Positions 26,037 through 35,134 of a DNA stretch of 64,000 nucleotides are shown piece after piece. Below the pieces are notes generated by a model that was not told the DNA's origin, made no database searches, and saw nothing but the letters and a program-made list of their open reading frames with translations. Position numbers and translations under genes: made by a program. How positions within the stretch are numbered: the stretch's first letter is position 1; every line of letters starts with the position of its first letter. The stretch is taken from the NCBI GenBank assembly GCA_964441275.1, contig CAYTUG010000004.1, positions 1 to 64,000 on the forward strand, read 5' to 3'. Origin of the DNA: SZUA-584 sp964441275 (GTDB lineage: Bacteria > Bacillota > Clostridia > Christensenellales > SZUA-584).

Positions 26037-26993
26037 GTGAATAAGATATTTTCAATTGGCGAAGCATTAATCGATTTTATTCCTGCCAAAAGAGCTGAAC
26101 CCCAAGATGCAAACAACATGGACTTTCATGGAGTCGTAGGCGGGGCTCCGGCGAACTGTGCAGCGGCAGTGGCAAAGTTCGGTGGGGAATCGGCTTTTAT
26201 CGGTAAATTAGGAAACGATTTGTTCGGTAAAATAATAAAAGAGGCTCTTTCTATAATAAATGTTGACGTATCAAAAATAGTCTTTACGGATGTTGCCAAT
26301 ACTGCGCTCGCATTTGTAACGCTCGATGAGGACGGGGAGAGGGATTTTAGCTTTTACCGCAAACCAAGCGCAGACATGCTTCTGGCGCCGGAGGAGATCG
26401 ACGAAGGTTGGTTTGAAGATGGGGATATTCTGCACTTTTGTTCTGTTAGCCTGATTGAAGCTCCTGTTAAATACGCACACAAGAAAACAATAAGCAATAT
26501 AAAACGTAGCGGGGGATTGGTATCTTATGATATCAACTTACGCTTGCCCCTATGGGATGATACAGACCTGTGTAGAAGAACGATAACTGATTTTATAAGA
26601 TATGCGGATATAATCAAGATTTCCGAGGATGAAATGGGGTTCGTGTTCGGCACGGAAAACCCGGAGAAATGCAAAGATATATGTTTTGATAAAGGAGCTC
26701 GGGTTGTTTTCATTACGAAGGGCAAGAACGGCAGCACAGTATATACCCACTGTAGAACAATTAGCCAACCGGGCTATGCTGTGAATACGGTTGACACCAC
26801 GGGAGCGGGAGATGTTTTTTCTGGAGCGATTCTATATAAACTACAAAAAGCGGGAAGTTTCGAACGATTTATCAAAGAAGAAAACTTGAGACAGGTATTG
26901 AGATTTGCAAACAAGGCAGGGGCTCTGGCAACAACAAAAAAAGGTGCGTTTGATGCTATACCCACACTTTCTGAAATTGAAAACTTTAAGTGA
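26037..26993 (+). CDS. PfkB-family sugar kinase, fructokinase-like
   Basis: ATP-dependent sugar kinase of the ribokinase fold, 318 residues. N-terminal IFSIGEALIDFIPAKRAE and GGAPANCAAAVAKFGGESAFIGKLGNDLFG are typical of fructokinases; the catalytic GAGD motif is in VDTTGAGDVFSGAILYK. The start codon is GTG behind TAGGAG. With two polyol dehydrogenases and a lyxose/mannose isomerase in the same island, fructose or another ketose is the likely substrate, but the PfkB family is broad. Confidence 0.88.
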   Translation: MNKIFSIGEALIDFIPAKRAEPQDANNMDFHGVVGGAPANCAAAVAKFGGESAFIGKLGNDLFGKIIKEALSIINVDVSKIVFTDVANTALAFVTLDEDGERDFSFYRKPSADMLLAPEEIDEGWFEDGDILHFCSVSLIEAPVKYAHKKTISNIKRSGGLVSYDINLRLPLWDDTDLCRRTITDFIRYADIIKISEDEMGFVFGTENPEKCKDICFDKGARVVFITKGKNGSTVYTHCRTISQPGYAVNTVDTTGAGDVFSGAILYKLQKAGSFERFIKEENLRQVLRFANKAGALATTKKGAFDAIPTLSEIENFK

Positions 26994-27054
26994 TGCAAAC
27001 AAAAGAAAATTATTAACAGTTAATAGAAACAGACTGCTATGAAAGGATGTAATT

Positions 27055-27462
27055 ATGAATTTGCAACATGTAGCCTTATGGACAAGACAATTGGATGACA
27101 TGAAGGAATTTTATGAAAAGTACTTTAATGGGGTTGCCGGGGAAAGATATTATACGGAAACAGAATTCAATGCGCCTTTTGAGTCTTATTTTCTGAAATT
27201 CGACCAGGGATCTCAGCTTGAGCTCATGCAGATGGATTCGATTCCTATCGGAGACAGCGCGGCAGGGAATGAAACGCTTGGGCTAACACATATCGCCTTT
27301 GCAGTAGATGTTCCTGAAAAAGTAGATATTCTGGTTGAGCAGCTAAGCAGTAAAGGGCATAAAGTGGCTGTCATGCCCCGAAGTACGGGAGACGGCTACT
27401 ATGAAGCGGTAGTGCTTGATCCTGACGGTAACAGGGTTGAAATTGTTGTTCCTCCTAAATAG
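27055..27462 (+). CDS. VOC-superfamily protein (glyoxalase-like), first of two
   Basis: Small metalloenzyme-type protein of 135 residues with two beta-alpha-beta-beta-beta modules. Likely ligands sit at NLQHVALW (His), QLELMQM (Glu), LTHIAFAVD (His) and NRVEIVV (Glu), so a metal site seems complete. The family includes glyoxalase I, epimerases and dioxygenases. In the operon it could remove methylglyoxal made during sugar breakdown or epimerise an intermediate. AAGGATG lies upstream of the ATG. Confidence 0.82.
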   Translation: MNLQHVALWTRQLDDMKEFYEKYFNGVAGERYYTETEFNAPFESYFLKFDQGSQLELMQMDSIPIGDSAAGNETLGLTHIAFAVDVPEKVDILVEQLSSKGHKVAVMPRSTGDGYYEAVVLDPDGNRVEIVVPPK

Positions 27463-27569
27463 GCTGTTAATAATAGCTGACGCTTTGCGGATTTGCAGTA
27501 TGTTATGTTTCTATTGATAGGTTACTACTGATATTTGATACAAAATACGTGTTTAGGAGAGGATTTTAA

Positions 27570-27998
27570 GTGAAAATTTTTGTTGATCACGCAGGAATCT
27601 GTGTTAGTGATTTGGAATCAGCGTTAAGATTTTGGGTTGATATTCTGAATTTTAAGATCGAAGAGAGGTTCGATCGTTCAGGAAAGGACATAGACAGATT
27701 ACAAGGCATATCTGGCGTGGATTTTCATGTGGTAAAAATGTCCGATTCCAATGGTGCTATTGTCGAATTGCTGTATTATAGAGGAATAGGTAAAAAAAAC
27801 TCGGTGAAACGGAGGCTTTGCGATAATGGTATAAGGCATCTTGCGTTTTGTGTGGACGATGTAAAAGCTTATTATGATAGGCTGGTTAGTAACGGCTGTG
27901 AAGTTATAAGTGAGCCGATTGAAGATCAAGACATTTCGATTTTCTTTGCACGCGATCCGGAAGGTAATCTGATTGAGTTTATGGGCAAGAATAACTGA
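27570..27998 (+). CDS. VOC-superfamily protein, second of two
   Basis: 142 residues, starting at GTG behind AGGAGAGG. It shows the paired VOC modules: VDHAGICVSDLESALRFWVD, GAIVELLYYRG, IRHLAFCVDDVKAYYDRLV and the ending DPEGNLIEFMG. His and Glu ligand positions (VDHAG, VELL, RHLAF, IEFM) are present. It differs clearly from the VOC protein 108 bp upstream, so the two are not a recent duplication and may act on different intermediates, for example as a racemase or epimerase. Confidence 0.82.
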   Translation: MKIFVDHAGICVSDLESALRFWVDILNFKIEERFDRSGKDIDRLQGISGVDFHVVKMSDSNGAIVELLYYRGIGKKNSVKRRLCDNGIRHLAFCVDDVKAYYDRLVSNGCEVISEPIEDQDISIFFARDPEGNLIEFMGKNN

Positions 27999-28080
27999 TT
28001 TACCGGGGAAGAGGGCGAATTCGTTATTTGTGGATAGTTTAAAGCTGACGATATATTGTTGATTAGGAGAGTAATATAAA

Positions 28081-29112
28081 ATGAAAGCCGCTCGTTTATA
28101 CGGGTATAAGGACTTGAGAGTTGAAAAGGTTACGCTTGATAAGCTTTTATTCAAAGAGGTAATGGTTGATGTTGAATGGTGTGGTTTATGCGGAAGTGAT
28201 AAACACGCCTATTTGGGCCAGATTCCTATACCTTCTCTTCCCGTAACACTGGGACATGAGTTTTCAGGTTCGGTAGAAAAGATTGGAGAAGGGGTTACAA
28301 ACGTTAATGTGGGAGACAGGGTAGTGGTCAACCCCCTGTTTGTTTGTGGGCAATGCGACAGCTGTAGGCGCGGATATCCGAATCTGTGCAAAAATATTAT
28401 ACCCTACGGATATCATGGAAAGAGCGGCGCGTTTGCGAAAAAGGCAATCGTAAAAGACTATATGCTGACAAAAATTCCGGATAAGTTACCCCTTGACAAG
28501 GCTGCGATCGTGGAGCCGACGGGTATCGCGATCCATTCGCTCAGAATAAGCAGTTTTAGAGCAGGTGACAATACCGTGGTTTTTGGGGCGGGTACGATCG
28601 GGCTGTTACTTACCAGCCTGCTCAAGAATGCGGGAGCAAGAAATATCATCGTTGTGGGGCACACGGAGAGCAAGAGAGCGCTTGCATTGAAGCTTGGAGC
28701 TTCCCGCATTATTGACCCAGACCGGGAGGATGCCTTGAAAACAATTGACGATATAACGGGGGGGAATGGCGCTGACGTAGTTTTCGATACAGCAGGGGCG
28801 CAGGAAACTTTTACTCTGGGGATAAAAGCCTTAAGGCCGAGGGGAGAATTCATATACGTTGGGTTGCCGCAGAACGATATAAAAATGAACGTATTTGAAG
28901 CAATGATAAAAGAAGTAAAAATTACTACATCATATTGTACTATAAATGAATTTCCTGTTTCGGTTGAATTTCTTGCAAATGCTAAAATTGATACTGATGG
29001 TATAATCACGAAGAAAATATATCTCGATGATATAGTTGAAGAAGGTTTTGAAGCGTTGTTAAACGATAAAAACCAGATAAAGATCCTGGTTACACCAAAA
29101 CAAACGGAATAA
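28081..29112 (+). CDS. Zinc-dependent polyol/threonine-type dehydrogenase
   Basis: Second MDR dehydrogenase of the operon, 343 residues. Catalytic zinc ligands C37 (GLCGSDKHAYLG) and H59-E60 (LGHEFSG), with IVEPTGIAIHSLR giving the further Glu region. Structural zinc C89, C92, C95, C103 in CGQCDSCRRGYPNLC. The nucleotide site is VVFGAGTIGLLL and the loop VVGHTESKRALALKLGA follows. It resembles sorbitol/xylitol/butanediol dehydrogenases more than the first one does. A polyol-to-ketose step feeding the PfkB kinase is plausible. Confidence 0.92.
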   Translation: MKAARLYGYKDLRVEKVTLDKLLFKEVMVDVEWCGLCGSDKHAYLGQIPIPSLPVTLGHEFSGSVEKIGEGVTNVNVGDRVVVNPLFVCGQCDSCRRGYPNLCKNIIPYGYHGKSGAFAKKAIVKDYMLTKIPDKLPLDKAAIVEPTGIAIHSLRISSFRAGDNTVVFGAGTIGLLLTSLLKNAGARNIIVVGHTESKRALALKLGASRIIDPDREDALKTIDDITGGNGADVVFDTAGAQETFTLGIKALRPRGEFIYVGLPQNDIKMNVFEAMIKEVKITTSYCTINEFPVSVEFLANAKIDTDGIITKKIYLDDIVEEGFEALLNDKNQIKILVTPKQTE

Positions 29113-29206
29113 TGGATATTTGTAAGCTGTAACTAATCTGTGCGGGGATAAAAGATATATTTCGCCGAGAAAGGCGCCACAATAAATAAAACGAAGGAGA
29201 AAAAAG

Positions 29207-30043
29207 ATGAAGTATTCATTTAACACTTGGATTTACAGCAGTTTTCCGGTCTGGCTGCCTGCTTATACATTGGAGGAAACTATAAAGCGTATTTCCAGAA
29301 TAGGATATGACGCTCTCGAAATCGGGTGCGCGGCACCCCATGCATGGCCGTATTATTTAGATAAGCAAAAACGCAATGATATCGCTAAGGTTTTAGAGGA
29401 CAACAATATTGTAGTTTCTTCAATGCTTCCTGCTGTTGGCGGGGGACCGGGTGCTAATGTGGCATCATCTATTAAAGAAGAAAGAGAATGGACGATACAA
29501 TATAATAAGGATATATGCGATTTGGCTGCGGATTTGAATTGTTCCATGGTGCTCTATGTCGGGGGATGGTACTTGTATGGGACAAAGCAGAAAGATGCAT
29601 GGAATTATTCCCTTGATAGCTTAGTGCAGATTGCGTCATACGCGGGGGAAAAAGGCATTACTGTTGTTGTAGAGCCAACGCCTGAGGACAGCAACATTAT
29701 AGAGACGGCGGATGATGCGTTGCAGATAAAGGAACAAGCCGGGCTGGACAACATCGGATGTATGTTTGATACAGCACATGCCTTTTACCGCAATGAACCG
29801 CCTGCTGATTATGTTTATCAATTAAAAGAGAATCTCAAGCACATTCACTTAACAGATTATAACAGGCATGCACCTGGAACAAATGGCTGTGACTTTGTTC
29901 CGATAATGCAGGCATTAAAGGATATTAACTATGGCGGATATGTCACAATAGAGACTGGTTTTAATTCAAGAAGTAATCATCCTGACTCAATTGCGAGGCG
30001 TTCTATTGAGCACTTAAAGGAAATTGAACAAGAATTGAAGTAA
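29207..30043 (+). CDS. Sugar (phosphate) isomerase/epimerase, TIM barrel
   Basis: AP-endonuclease-2/xylose-isomerase-like barrel of 278 residues. Pattern: NTWIYSSFP start, RISRIGYDALEIGCAAPHAW (strand 2), ITVVVEPTPEDSN (metal Glu), IGCMFDTAHAF (Asp, His), LKHIHLTDYN (His) and GYVTIETGF (Glu), so the metal site of the family seems complete. Relatives include fructoselysine and psicose 3-epimerases, hydroxypyruvate isomerase and C-glycoside-cleaving enzymes. It ends the island. GAAGGAG precedes the ATG. Confidence 0.87.
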   Translation: MKYSFNTWIYSSFPVWLPAYTLEETIKRISRIGYDALEIGCAAPHAWPYYLDKQKRNDIAKVLEDNNIVVSSMLPAVGGGPGANVASSIKEEREWTIQYNKDICDLAADLNCSMVLYVGGWYLYGTKQKDAWNYSLDSLVQIASYAGEKGITVVVEPTPEDSNIIETADDALQIKEQAGLDNIGCMFDTAHAFYRNEPPADYVYQLKENLKHIHLTDYNRHAPGTNGCDFVPIMQALKDINYGGYVTIETGFNSRSNHPDSIARRSIEHLKEIEQELK

Positions 30044-30130
30044 TAAGGAAGTGATATTTAATTTGTTTTTTACTTGAGTCGGCAATATTATCCGTTCTGG
30101 GCGTTAAAATGTTTACTTTTAGTTTTAAAA

Positions 30131-30370
30131 GGGATGTATATCCGATTTTGTGGAGATTCGAAAAAGCATAAGAAAGAGCAGATTATTTATTAGGCAGACA
30201 AGCGACACAAAGGCTCATCCATCTTGGCTGCATAATAGCGGAAATGGCTGGACATATCAAGGGTGACCAGCGGGTAGTGCATCTGACCATAGGCATGACC
30301 TGCCGGTATTGCTACTCAGGTGATCTGTCTATATGTCCAGCCTAGCACAAACAAGTATCTTAGGGGAATA
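30131..30370 (+). repeat. Structured intergenic repeat, copy A
   Basis: About 220-240 bp, homologous to 38136-38330 in the same orientation. Shared blocks include CCGATTTTGTG, TAAGAAA-x-AGCAGA, TTTATTAGGC and CTTGGCTGCATA-x-TAGCGGAA. A 12-bp perfect stem GGCTGGACATAT/ATATGTCCAGCC (30246-30257 with 30331-30342) closes a 73-base loop. In copy B the same stem has changed on both sides while still pairing. There is no coding potential. It lies between the sugar island and the ROK operon promoter. Confidence 0.7.
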
Positions 30371-30398
30371 CAATTAAGAGAATAAGTTAGGCGTTCTA

Positions 30399-30427
30399 TT
30401 GACTATATATAATATTTAATTTATAAT
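30399..30427 (+). promoter_or_regulatory. Strong promoter of the ROK operon
   Basis: TTGACT, 17 bases, TATAAT, followed by AT-rich DNA and the regulator start about 80 bases later. It probably drives the eight genes to 38062, and is likely to be autoregulated by the ROK repressor. Confidence 0.65.
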
Positions 30428-30509
30428 TTTTATTGGGATGAGCAACCCGCATTTTTTTAAAGATATAAGTTAAGTAGTTAAATAAAGTTTTTTAAAAAGG
30501 TGGTTCCGT

Positions 30510-31730
30510 TTGATTACAACAGCTATGTTAAGAAAAAATAATCTACTGAAGATTTTAAAAACTATCAAGAAAAGCCAGTTGATTACCAAGCCTGAGATAG
30601 CGCAACAAACAAGATTGACTACGGTCACAGTCAGCACGCTTATAGGCGAACTTATCAAAAAAAACATGGTAATTGAAGAGGGCTATGCCGAATCGATAGG
30701 CGGGCGCAAGCCGGTTCTTTATAGTTTCAACAATAGTGCCTACAATATTATAGGTGTAAACATGAAGCTCAATACGATCACCATCGACCTTTTTGACCTT
30801 GGGGCAAACAAAGTCTTCAAAGGCACAACCGTACATCTTAAAGAAGAAAAAAGTGTTGAAGACACGATCTCAATGATAGTACGGGTCATAAAAAAGCTCA
30901 TTTCCGACGTGGAAGGAAAGTTCCGTGAAATAATTGGCATCGGGATAACCCTGCCCGGCCGGGTGGATTACAAAAGTGGTCTCGTATGTCATCTCACAAA
31001 CCTGAAAAACTGGATAAACATACCGCTGAAAAGCATAATAGAGGCAGAGACTAAAATTCCAACTTACATAGAAAGGGATACAAATTCACATATTTCATAC
31101 CTTAAATGGCTAAACATTACTGAAAATAGGCAGAATGTCGTGTATTGCACTATAGGAGAAGGTATAGGCGCCTCAGTGCTGGTGGACGGGAGAGTTTATC
31201 ATGGTGACCACGGTCTCGCGGGGGAAGTCGGACATACCACTCTTGACCCGGATGGCCTGCCCTGCAACTGCGGCAATAATGGCTGCGTTGAGGTTCTTAC
31301 GTCCAACAAAGCCATTATAAAGTACTATCTTGAATTCAACGAGAAATTAGGAATGCCTTCTAATGAAATAATGAAAGGAGAATACAACGAAGCCGTTCTT
31401 GTGGATAAACTCGTAAAACTGGCGAGTGAAGGAGACAGTTCTGCAGACAAGGCGTTCGCAAAAGCTTCTAAATATATATGTTCGATGCTTGTGAACATTA
31501 TCAATACGTACAACCCTTCCATGATTATACTTGAAAACAGTTGGATGAGGGTGGAACGAAGATACTTTGACGAATTAGTCAGCCGAGTGTTTGAAAAAAC
31601 GGCACTGCTAGATAGGAACGATATGAAGATAGTACTCAACCCCGTTGAAGATATCTTCAGTCATGCCTCTTCAACGATAGTGCTCGAACAGCTCTTTTCG
31701 GACGTTGTCAATAACCGGCTTATAGGTTAG
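30510..31730 (+). CDS. ROK-family transcriptional regulator
   Basis: Sugar-responsive repressor of 406 residues. An N-terminal winged helix-turn-helix (about 18-62: TKPEIAQQTRLTTVTVSTLI) precedes a ROK domain with IGIGITLPGRVD, CTIGEGIGASVLVDGRVYHG and the zinc motif CNCGNNGCVE. Such proteins repress sugar genes until an effector sugar binds. The likely start is TTG (30510) behind AAGGTGG; an ATG follows five codons later. It heads a polycistronic unit, so it probably controls itself and the enzymes downstream. Confidence 0.9.
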   Translation: MITTAMLRKNNLLKILKTIKKSQLITKPEIAQQTRLTTVTVSTLIGELIKKNMVIEEGYAESIGGRKPVLYSFNNSAYNIIGVNMKLNTITIDLFDLGANKVFKGTTVHLKEEKSVEDTISMIVRVIKKLISDVEGKFREIIGIGITLPGRVDYKSGLVCHLTNLKNWINIPLKSIIEAETKIPTYIERDTNSHISYLKWLNITENRQNVVYCTIGEGIGASVLVDGRVYHGDHGLAGEVGHTTLDPDGLPCNCGNNGCVEVLTSNKAIIKYYLEFNEKLGMPSNEIMKGEYNEAVLVDKLVKLASEGDSSADKAFAKASKYICSMLVNIINTYNPSMIILENSWMRVERRYFDELVSRVFEKTALLDRNDMKIVLNPVEDIFSHASSTIVLEQLFSDVVNNRLIG

Positions 31731-31763
31731 TGTCGAAAAAACAATAAAAAAACAGGTAATTTT

Positions 31764-32609
31764 ATGTCGCTGTACAATCTTAAGAAAATTTTAGAGAATG
31801 CAGGCAGGGAAAGATATGCTGTAGGCAATTTCGATGTTTTCAATATCGAAATGCTTATAGGCGTGCTGGAGGCCGCTGAGGAGACAAGGTCCCCCGTTAT
31901 CCTGGCTTACGGGGAAGGGTTTGAAGAGCTTATTCCGATGGAAAGCTTCGCGAAAGTTATGGTAGACATGGCGTGCAGAGCGACGGTGCCGGTCGCGGTA
32001 CATCTTGACCATGCGGTAAGCCTTGAGATGATACTGCGTGCGGTGCACAGCGGGTTTACGTCCGTCATGATAGATGCTTCCGACAAGCCTTTAGCGGAAA
32101 ACGTGGAAATAACTAAGAGAGTTGTGCAGATCTGCCGGGTATTCGATTTGTCAGTGGAGGCGGAACTTGGGCATGTCTCGGGGCTTAAGGGACTATACGG
32201 AAGCGATGAGTATATATATACCGATGTAGAAGAGGCTAAACGCTTTTCAGAAGAGACGGGGATAGATGCGCTGGCAGTGGCCATAGGCACCGTGCACGGA
32301 GTGTACATGAATGAGCCGAGGTTAAACATCGAGCGCCTGAAAAAAATCAGCGAAGTGGTACATCAGCCTCTCGTATTGCACGGTGGCTCAGGTCTTTCGC
32401 CTGACGACTTCAAAAATACAATAATAAACGGCATTTCTAAAATAAATATTTTTACAGACCTTACCTTAGCCGCCACGAAATACATATGCGAAGGCGCGAA
32501 GGATGAAGAGATGCCTTATATCGGACAATGCGTAAATATTGCCAGGGCAGTCAAGCGTGAAGCGATAAAGAAGATGGAGATATTCGGGAGTTGCGGAAAG
32601 GCGGACTGA
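31764..32609 (+). CDS. Class II fructose/tagatose-bisphosphate aldolase family
   Basis: Zinc-dependent aldolase of 281 residues. Motifs: AVGNFDVFNIE at the N-terminus, VPVAVHLDHAVSLEMILRAV (catalytic Asp, zinc His), VEAELGHVSGLKG, DALAVAIGTVHGVY and VLHGGSGLSPDDF (zinc His and phosphate-binding glycines). Members cleave fructose- or tagatose-1,6-bisphosphate or related ketose phosphates. One base separates it from the following kinase, which may make its substrate. Substrate identity is uncertain. Confidence 0.9.
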   Translation: MSLYNLKKILENAGRERYAVGNFDVFNIEMLIGVLEAAEETRSPVILAYGEGFEELIPMESFAKVMVDMACRATVPVAVHLDHAVSLEMILRAVHSGFTSVMIDASDKPLAENVEITKRVVQICRVFDLSVEAELGHVSGLKGLYGSDEYIYTDVEEAKRFSEETGIDALAVAIGTVHGVYMNEPRLNIERLKKISEVVHQPLVLHGGSGLSPDDFKNTIINGISKINIFTDLTLAATKYICEGAKDEEMPYIGQCVNIARAVKREAIKKMEIFGSCGKAD

Positions 32610-32610
32610 T

Positions 32611-33564
32611 ATGGATAAAGTGCTCGACGTTTTCCACGCGGGAATAATATGCGCGGATATACCGCTTAAAATCCCTTGCGATGTTATAGATTTTTCAATC
32701 GATTCCATATGCCTTGGAGAAGTTTCAATATTGCCGGGAGGCGATGCAACCAACACAGCCCAGGTTATGGCTCGTCTCGGAAAGAAAGTTGCACTGGCCA
32801 GCAAAATGGGGGACGATGTTTTCGGGCACATCGTTAAAGACATTGTAGAAGAAAGCGGCGTTAATACGGATCACATAAAAATGGACGTGGATTCGCGTAC
32901 ATCCATAAGCGCCGTACTAATTAACCGTAAAGGTGATAGGAGTTTTCTGTTCTTTTCTGGGAGCATCGGCGAGTTCTCGCTGGACGATATAGACATTTCA
33001 GCGCTAAAAAAAGCACGTCATGTGAATTATGGCAGCTATTTCGCTCATCCTAAAATGGATAGGGGCGGGGTTCAGGAGCTTTTCAGGATTGCGAAGGAAA
33101 GCGGGGCAACAACGAGCGCGGACGTTACTCATGACAGTTACAAAACGGGCTTTTTGGGCATCAAGGACAGCCTGCGCTATGTTGATTATTTTTTTCCGAG
33201 TTATGTTGAAGGCAAATACCTAACTGGAGAGACCGAGCCTGAAAGGATCGCGGATTGTATAGTCAGGGAAACAGGTGACAAAACGGTGGTCATCAAGATG
33301 GGCGAGGAAGGTTGCTTTATAAAAACAAAGGGAAAATGCATATGGTCCCGGCCTTTTGCGGTCAAGGTTGTGGATACTACGGGTGCAGGGGACAATTTCG
33401 TGGCAGGTTTTCTTACCGCGCTAACAAGCGGATGTGAGATTGAGGAGTGTGCCGATTATGCTAACGCCGTTGCTGGTTTTTCGGTGCAACACATAGGAGC
33501 AACTACTAGGGAGTTAAGTGTAGAAAAGATACTGGAATTAATGAATAACACTCCAAGAAAATAA
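32611..33564 (+). CDS. PfkB-family carbohydrate kinase
   Basis: Ribokinase-fold kinase of 317 residues. VFHAGIICADIPLKIP start, LPGGDATNTAQVMARLGKKV substrate motif and DTTGAGDNFVAGFLTAL catalytic motif. It starts 1 base after the aldolase stop, so the pair is translationally coupled; a kinase-aldolase pair would phosphorylate and split a ketose phosphate. The intergenic gap after it (150 bp) is the only long one in the operon. Confidence 0.9.
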   Translation: MDKVLDVFHAGIICADIPLKIPCDVIDFSIDSICLGEVSILPGGDATNTAQVMARLGKKVALASKMGDDVFGHIVKDIVEESGVNTDHIKMDVDSRTSISAVLINRKGDRSFLFFSGSIGEFSLDDIDISALKKARHVNYGSYFAHPKMDRGGVQELFRIAKESGATTSADVTHDSYKTGFLGIKDSLRYVDYFFPSYVEGKYLTGETEPERIADCIVRETGDKTVVIKMGEEGCFIKTKGKCIWSRPFAVKVVDTTGAGDNFVAGFLTALTSGCEIEECADYANAVAGFSVQHIGATTRELSVEKILELMNNTPRK

Positions 33565-33678
33565 GAGCGATATGAATTAGGGATTTTTTCTGAGCAGGAG
33601 AATAATATATTGTAGAAATACATCCCGGGGGTTGAGCTCGACTCTGACCCGTAAAAATTGTCCAGTAAATAGATTAAA

Positions 33679-33694
33679 AACGCCCAAGGGCGTT
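33679..33694 (+). promoter_or_regulatory. Short perfect palindrome before the SIS gene
   Basis: AACGCCC-AA-GGGCGTT sits 20 bases before the start codon and just before GAGGTG. The loop is too small for a good hairpin, so a protein-binding site is as likely as an RNA element. Confidence 0.35.
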
Positions 33695-33714
33695 AATATA
33701 CTTGAGGTGAACAC

Positions 33715-34293
33715 ATGGAATATTATCGGCATTTAAAGGACTACACGGATAGGGTGTGCGTTACTCTTAAAAGTTCTCCGTTCGGCATGCTTGAGCGGGC
33801 AGCCAAAGAGTTTCTTCGCGCGCGGAGAGAGGACAGATGGATATTTTCTGCAGGAAATGGCGGAAGCGCGGCTACTGCTTCCCACTTTGCAAACGACTTT
33901 GTTAAAGGTCTCTCAATTGAGGGGAAAAAGCGGTTCAAATGCATGGCGCTGTGCGATGGAGTACCCATACTTACCGCTCTTTCAAACGATTACGATTATA
34001 GCCTATGCTATACCGAACAGCTGAAGAATTACGGTTCGGCCGGAGACATATTTGTCGCGTACAGCGGTAGCGGCAATTCACCCAACGTGGTAAACGCTGC
34101 CGAGTATGCGCGTGGTATCGGCATGAAAGTCGTATCCTTTACAGGACGGGATGGTGGTAGGCTACATGCCTTGAGCGACATCGGGTGTATAGCGGCAACC
34201 GATTGTATGGAGGAGATAGAGGATGTGCATATGCTGTGGGAGCATGCGCTAGTTACCGGGATAAGAAAAATAATAGAAAAGGAAGATGTTTAG
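33715..34293 (+). CDS. SIS-domain phosphoheptose isomerase-like (GmhA type)
   Basis: Sugar-phosphate isomerase of 192 residues, the GmhA length. Motifs: FSAGNGGSAATASHFANDFV (substrate and metal region), FVAYSGSGNSPNVVNAAEYA, GMKVVSFTGRDGG and IEDVHMLWEHAL near the end, all conserved in sedoheptulose-7-phosphate isomerases. These make D-glycero-manno-heptose 7-phosphate for surface glycans. A HAD phosphatase and an HldE-like kinase follow, which fits heptose chemistry, but the operon also carries aldolase and ROK genes, which fits catabolism. Confidence 0.88.
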   Translation: MEYYRHLKDYTDRVCVTLKSSPFGMLERAAKEFLRARREDRWIFSAGNGGSAATASHFANDFVKGLSIEGKKRFKCMALCDGVPILTALSNDYDYSLCYTEQLKNYGSAGDIFVAYSGSGNSPNVVNAAEYARGIGMKVVSFTGRDGGRLHALSDIGCIAATDCMEEIEDVHMLWEHALVTGIRKIIEKEDV

Positions 34294-35134
34294 ATTGAAA
34301 ACGACACCGGAAAAATGGGAAATAGAAGTAATAAAGGAATTCCCGCAGAAGGGCAGGTTCGTTTCTGCGCTACTGGACTTTGACGGTACTATAAGCCTTA
34401 TACGCGAAGGATGGCAGCAGATAATGAAGCCGTATTTCAGTGAAATATTAAGGGAAACGCCGCTTGCCGGTGACGATATCGAGTCTTGCGTCGACGACTT
34501 TGTAGATTATCTTACGGGTAAGCAGACAATATATCAGTGTATAAGGCTTGCCGAGGAAGTAAGCGCGCGCGGAGGAAATCCGTGTGATCCGCAGTGTTAC
34601 AAGGATGAGTATCATAGGAGGTTGCTTAAAAGGATACGGAGCCGCCTTGATGGGCTCAAGGACGGCAGAATAAAACCCGAAGATATGGTGGTTCCGGGCT
34701 CATTCGGGTTGCTCAGGGAGTTACAGGAAAGAGGAATCACGGTTTACCTTGCGAGCGGAACAGACGAAGAATACGTGCTGCGCGAAGCAGAGCTTTTAGG
34801 AGTGACCCCATATTGCGCCGGCATATACGGCGCACAGAAGGACTACAAAATATTCTCCAAAAAGATGGTGGTTAAAAAGATCATTGAGTCGCACGGACTT
34901 TCCGGCTTTGAGCTTATGGGGTTCGGCGATGGCTATGTGGAGATTGAAAATGTTAAGGAAGTCGGTGGGTTTGCCTGCGGAGTGGCTTCAAATGAATCGA
35001 AAAGAAGTGGCATAGATACATGGAAGAGAAACAGACTGCTCAAGGCGGGCGCGGATATCATAATACCTGATTACAGTGAGACGAAAAAACTTATGGAATA
35101 CCTATTCAGCGGAGGAAGACAAAATGTCCTTTAA
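34286..35134 (+). CDS. HAD-superfamily phosphatase
   Basis: Haloacid-dehalogenase-type hydrolase of 282 residues. Motif I SALLDFDGTISLIREGW gives the catalytic Asp pair; motif II is VYLASGTDEEY; motifs III/IV are KKIIESHGL and ELMGFGDGYVEIENVKEVG. The cap is helical, inserted after motif I. It overlaps the isomerase gene by 8 bases and the next gene by 11, so translation is coupled. In a heptose route it would play the GmhB part, although it is not of the GmhB subtype by its motifs. Confidence 0.88.
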   Translation: MFRLKTTPEKWEIEVIKEFPQKGRFVSALLDFDGTISLIREGWQQIMKPYFSEILRETPLAGDDIESCVDDFVDYLTGKQTIYQCIRLAEEVSARGGNPCDPQCYKDEYHRRLLKRIRSRLDGLKDGRIKPEDMVVPGSFGLLRELQERGITVYLASGTDEEYVLREAELLGVTPYCAGIYGAQKDYKIFSKKMVVKKIIESHGLSGFELMGFGDGYVEIENVKEVGGFACGVASNESKRSGIDTWKRNRLLKAGADIIIPDYSETKKLMEYLFSGGRQNVL

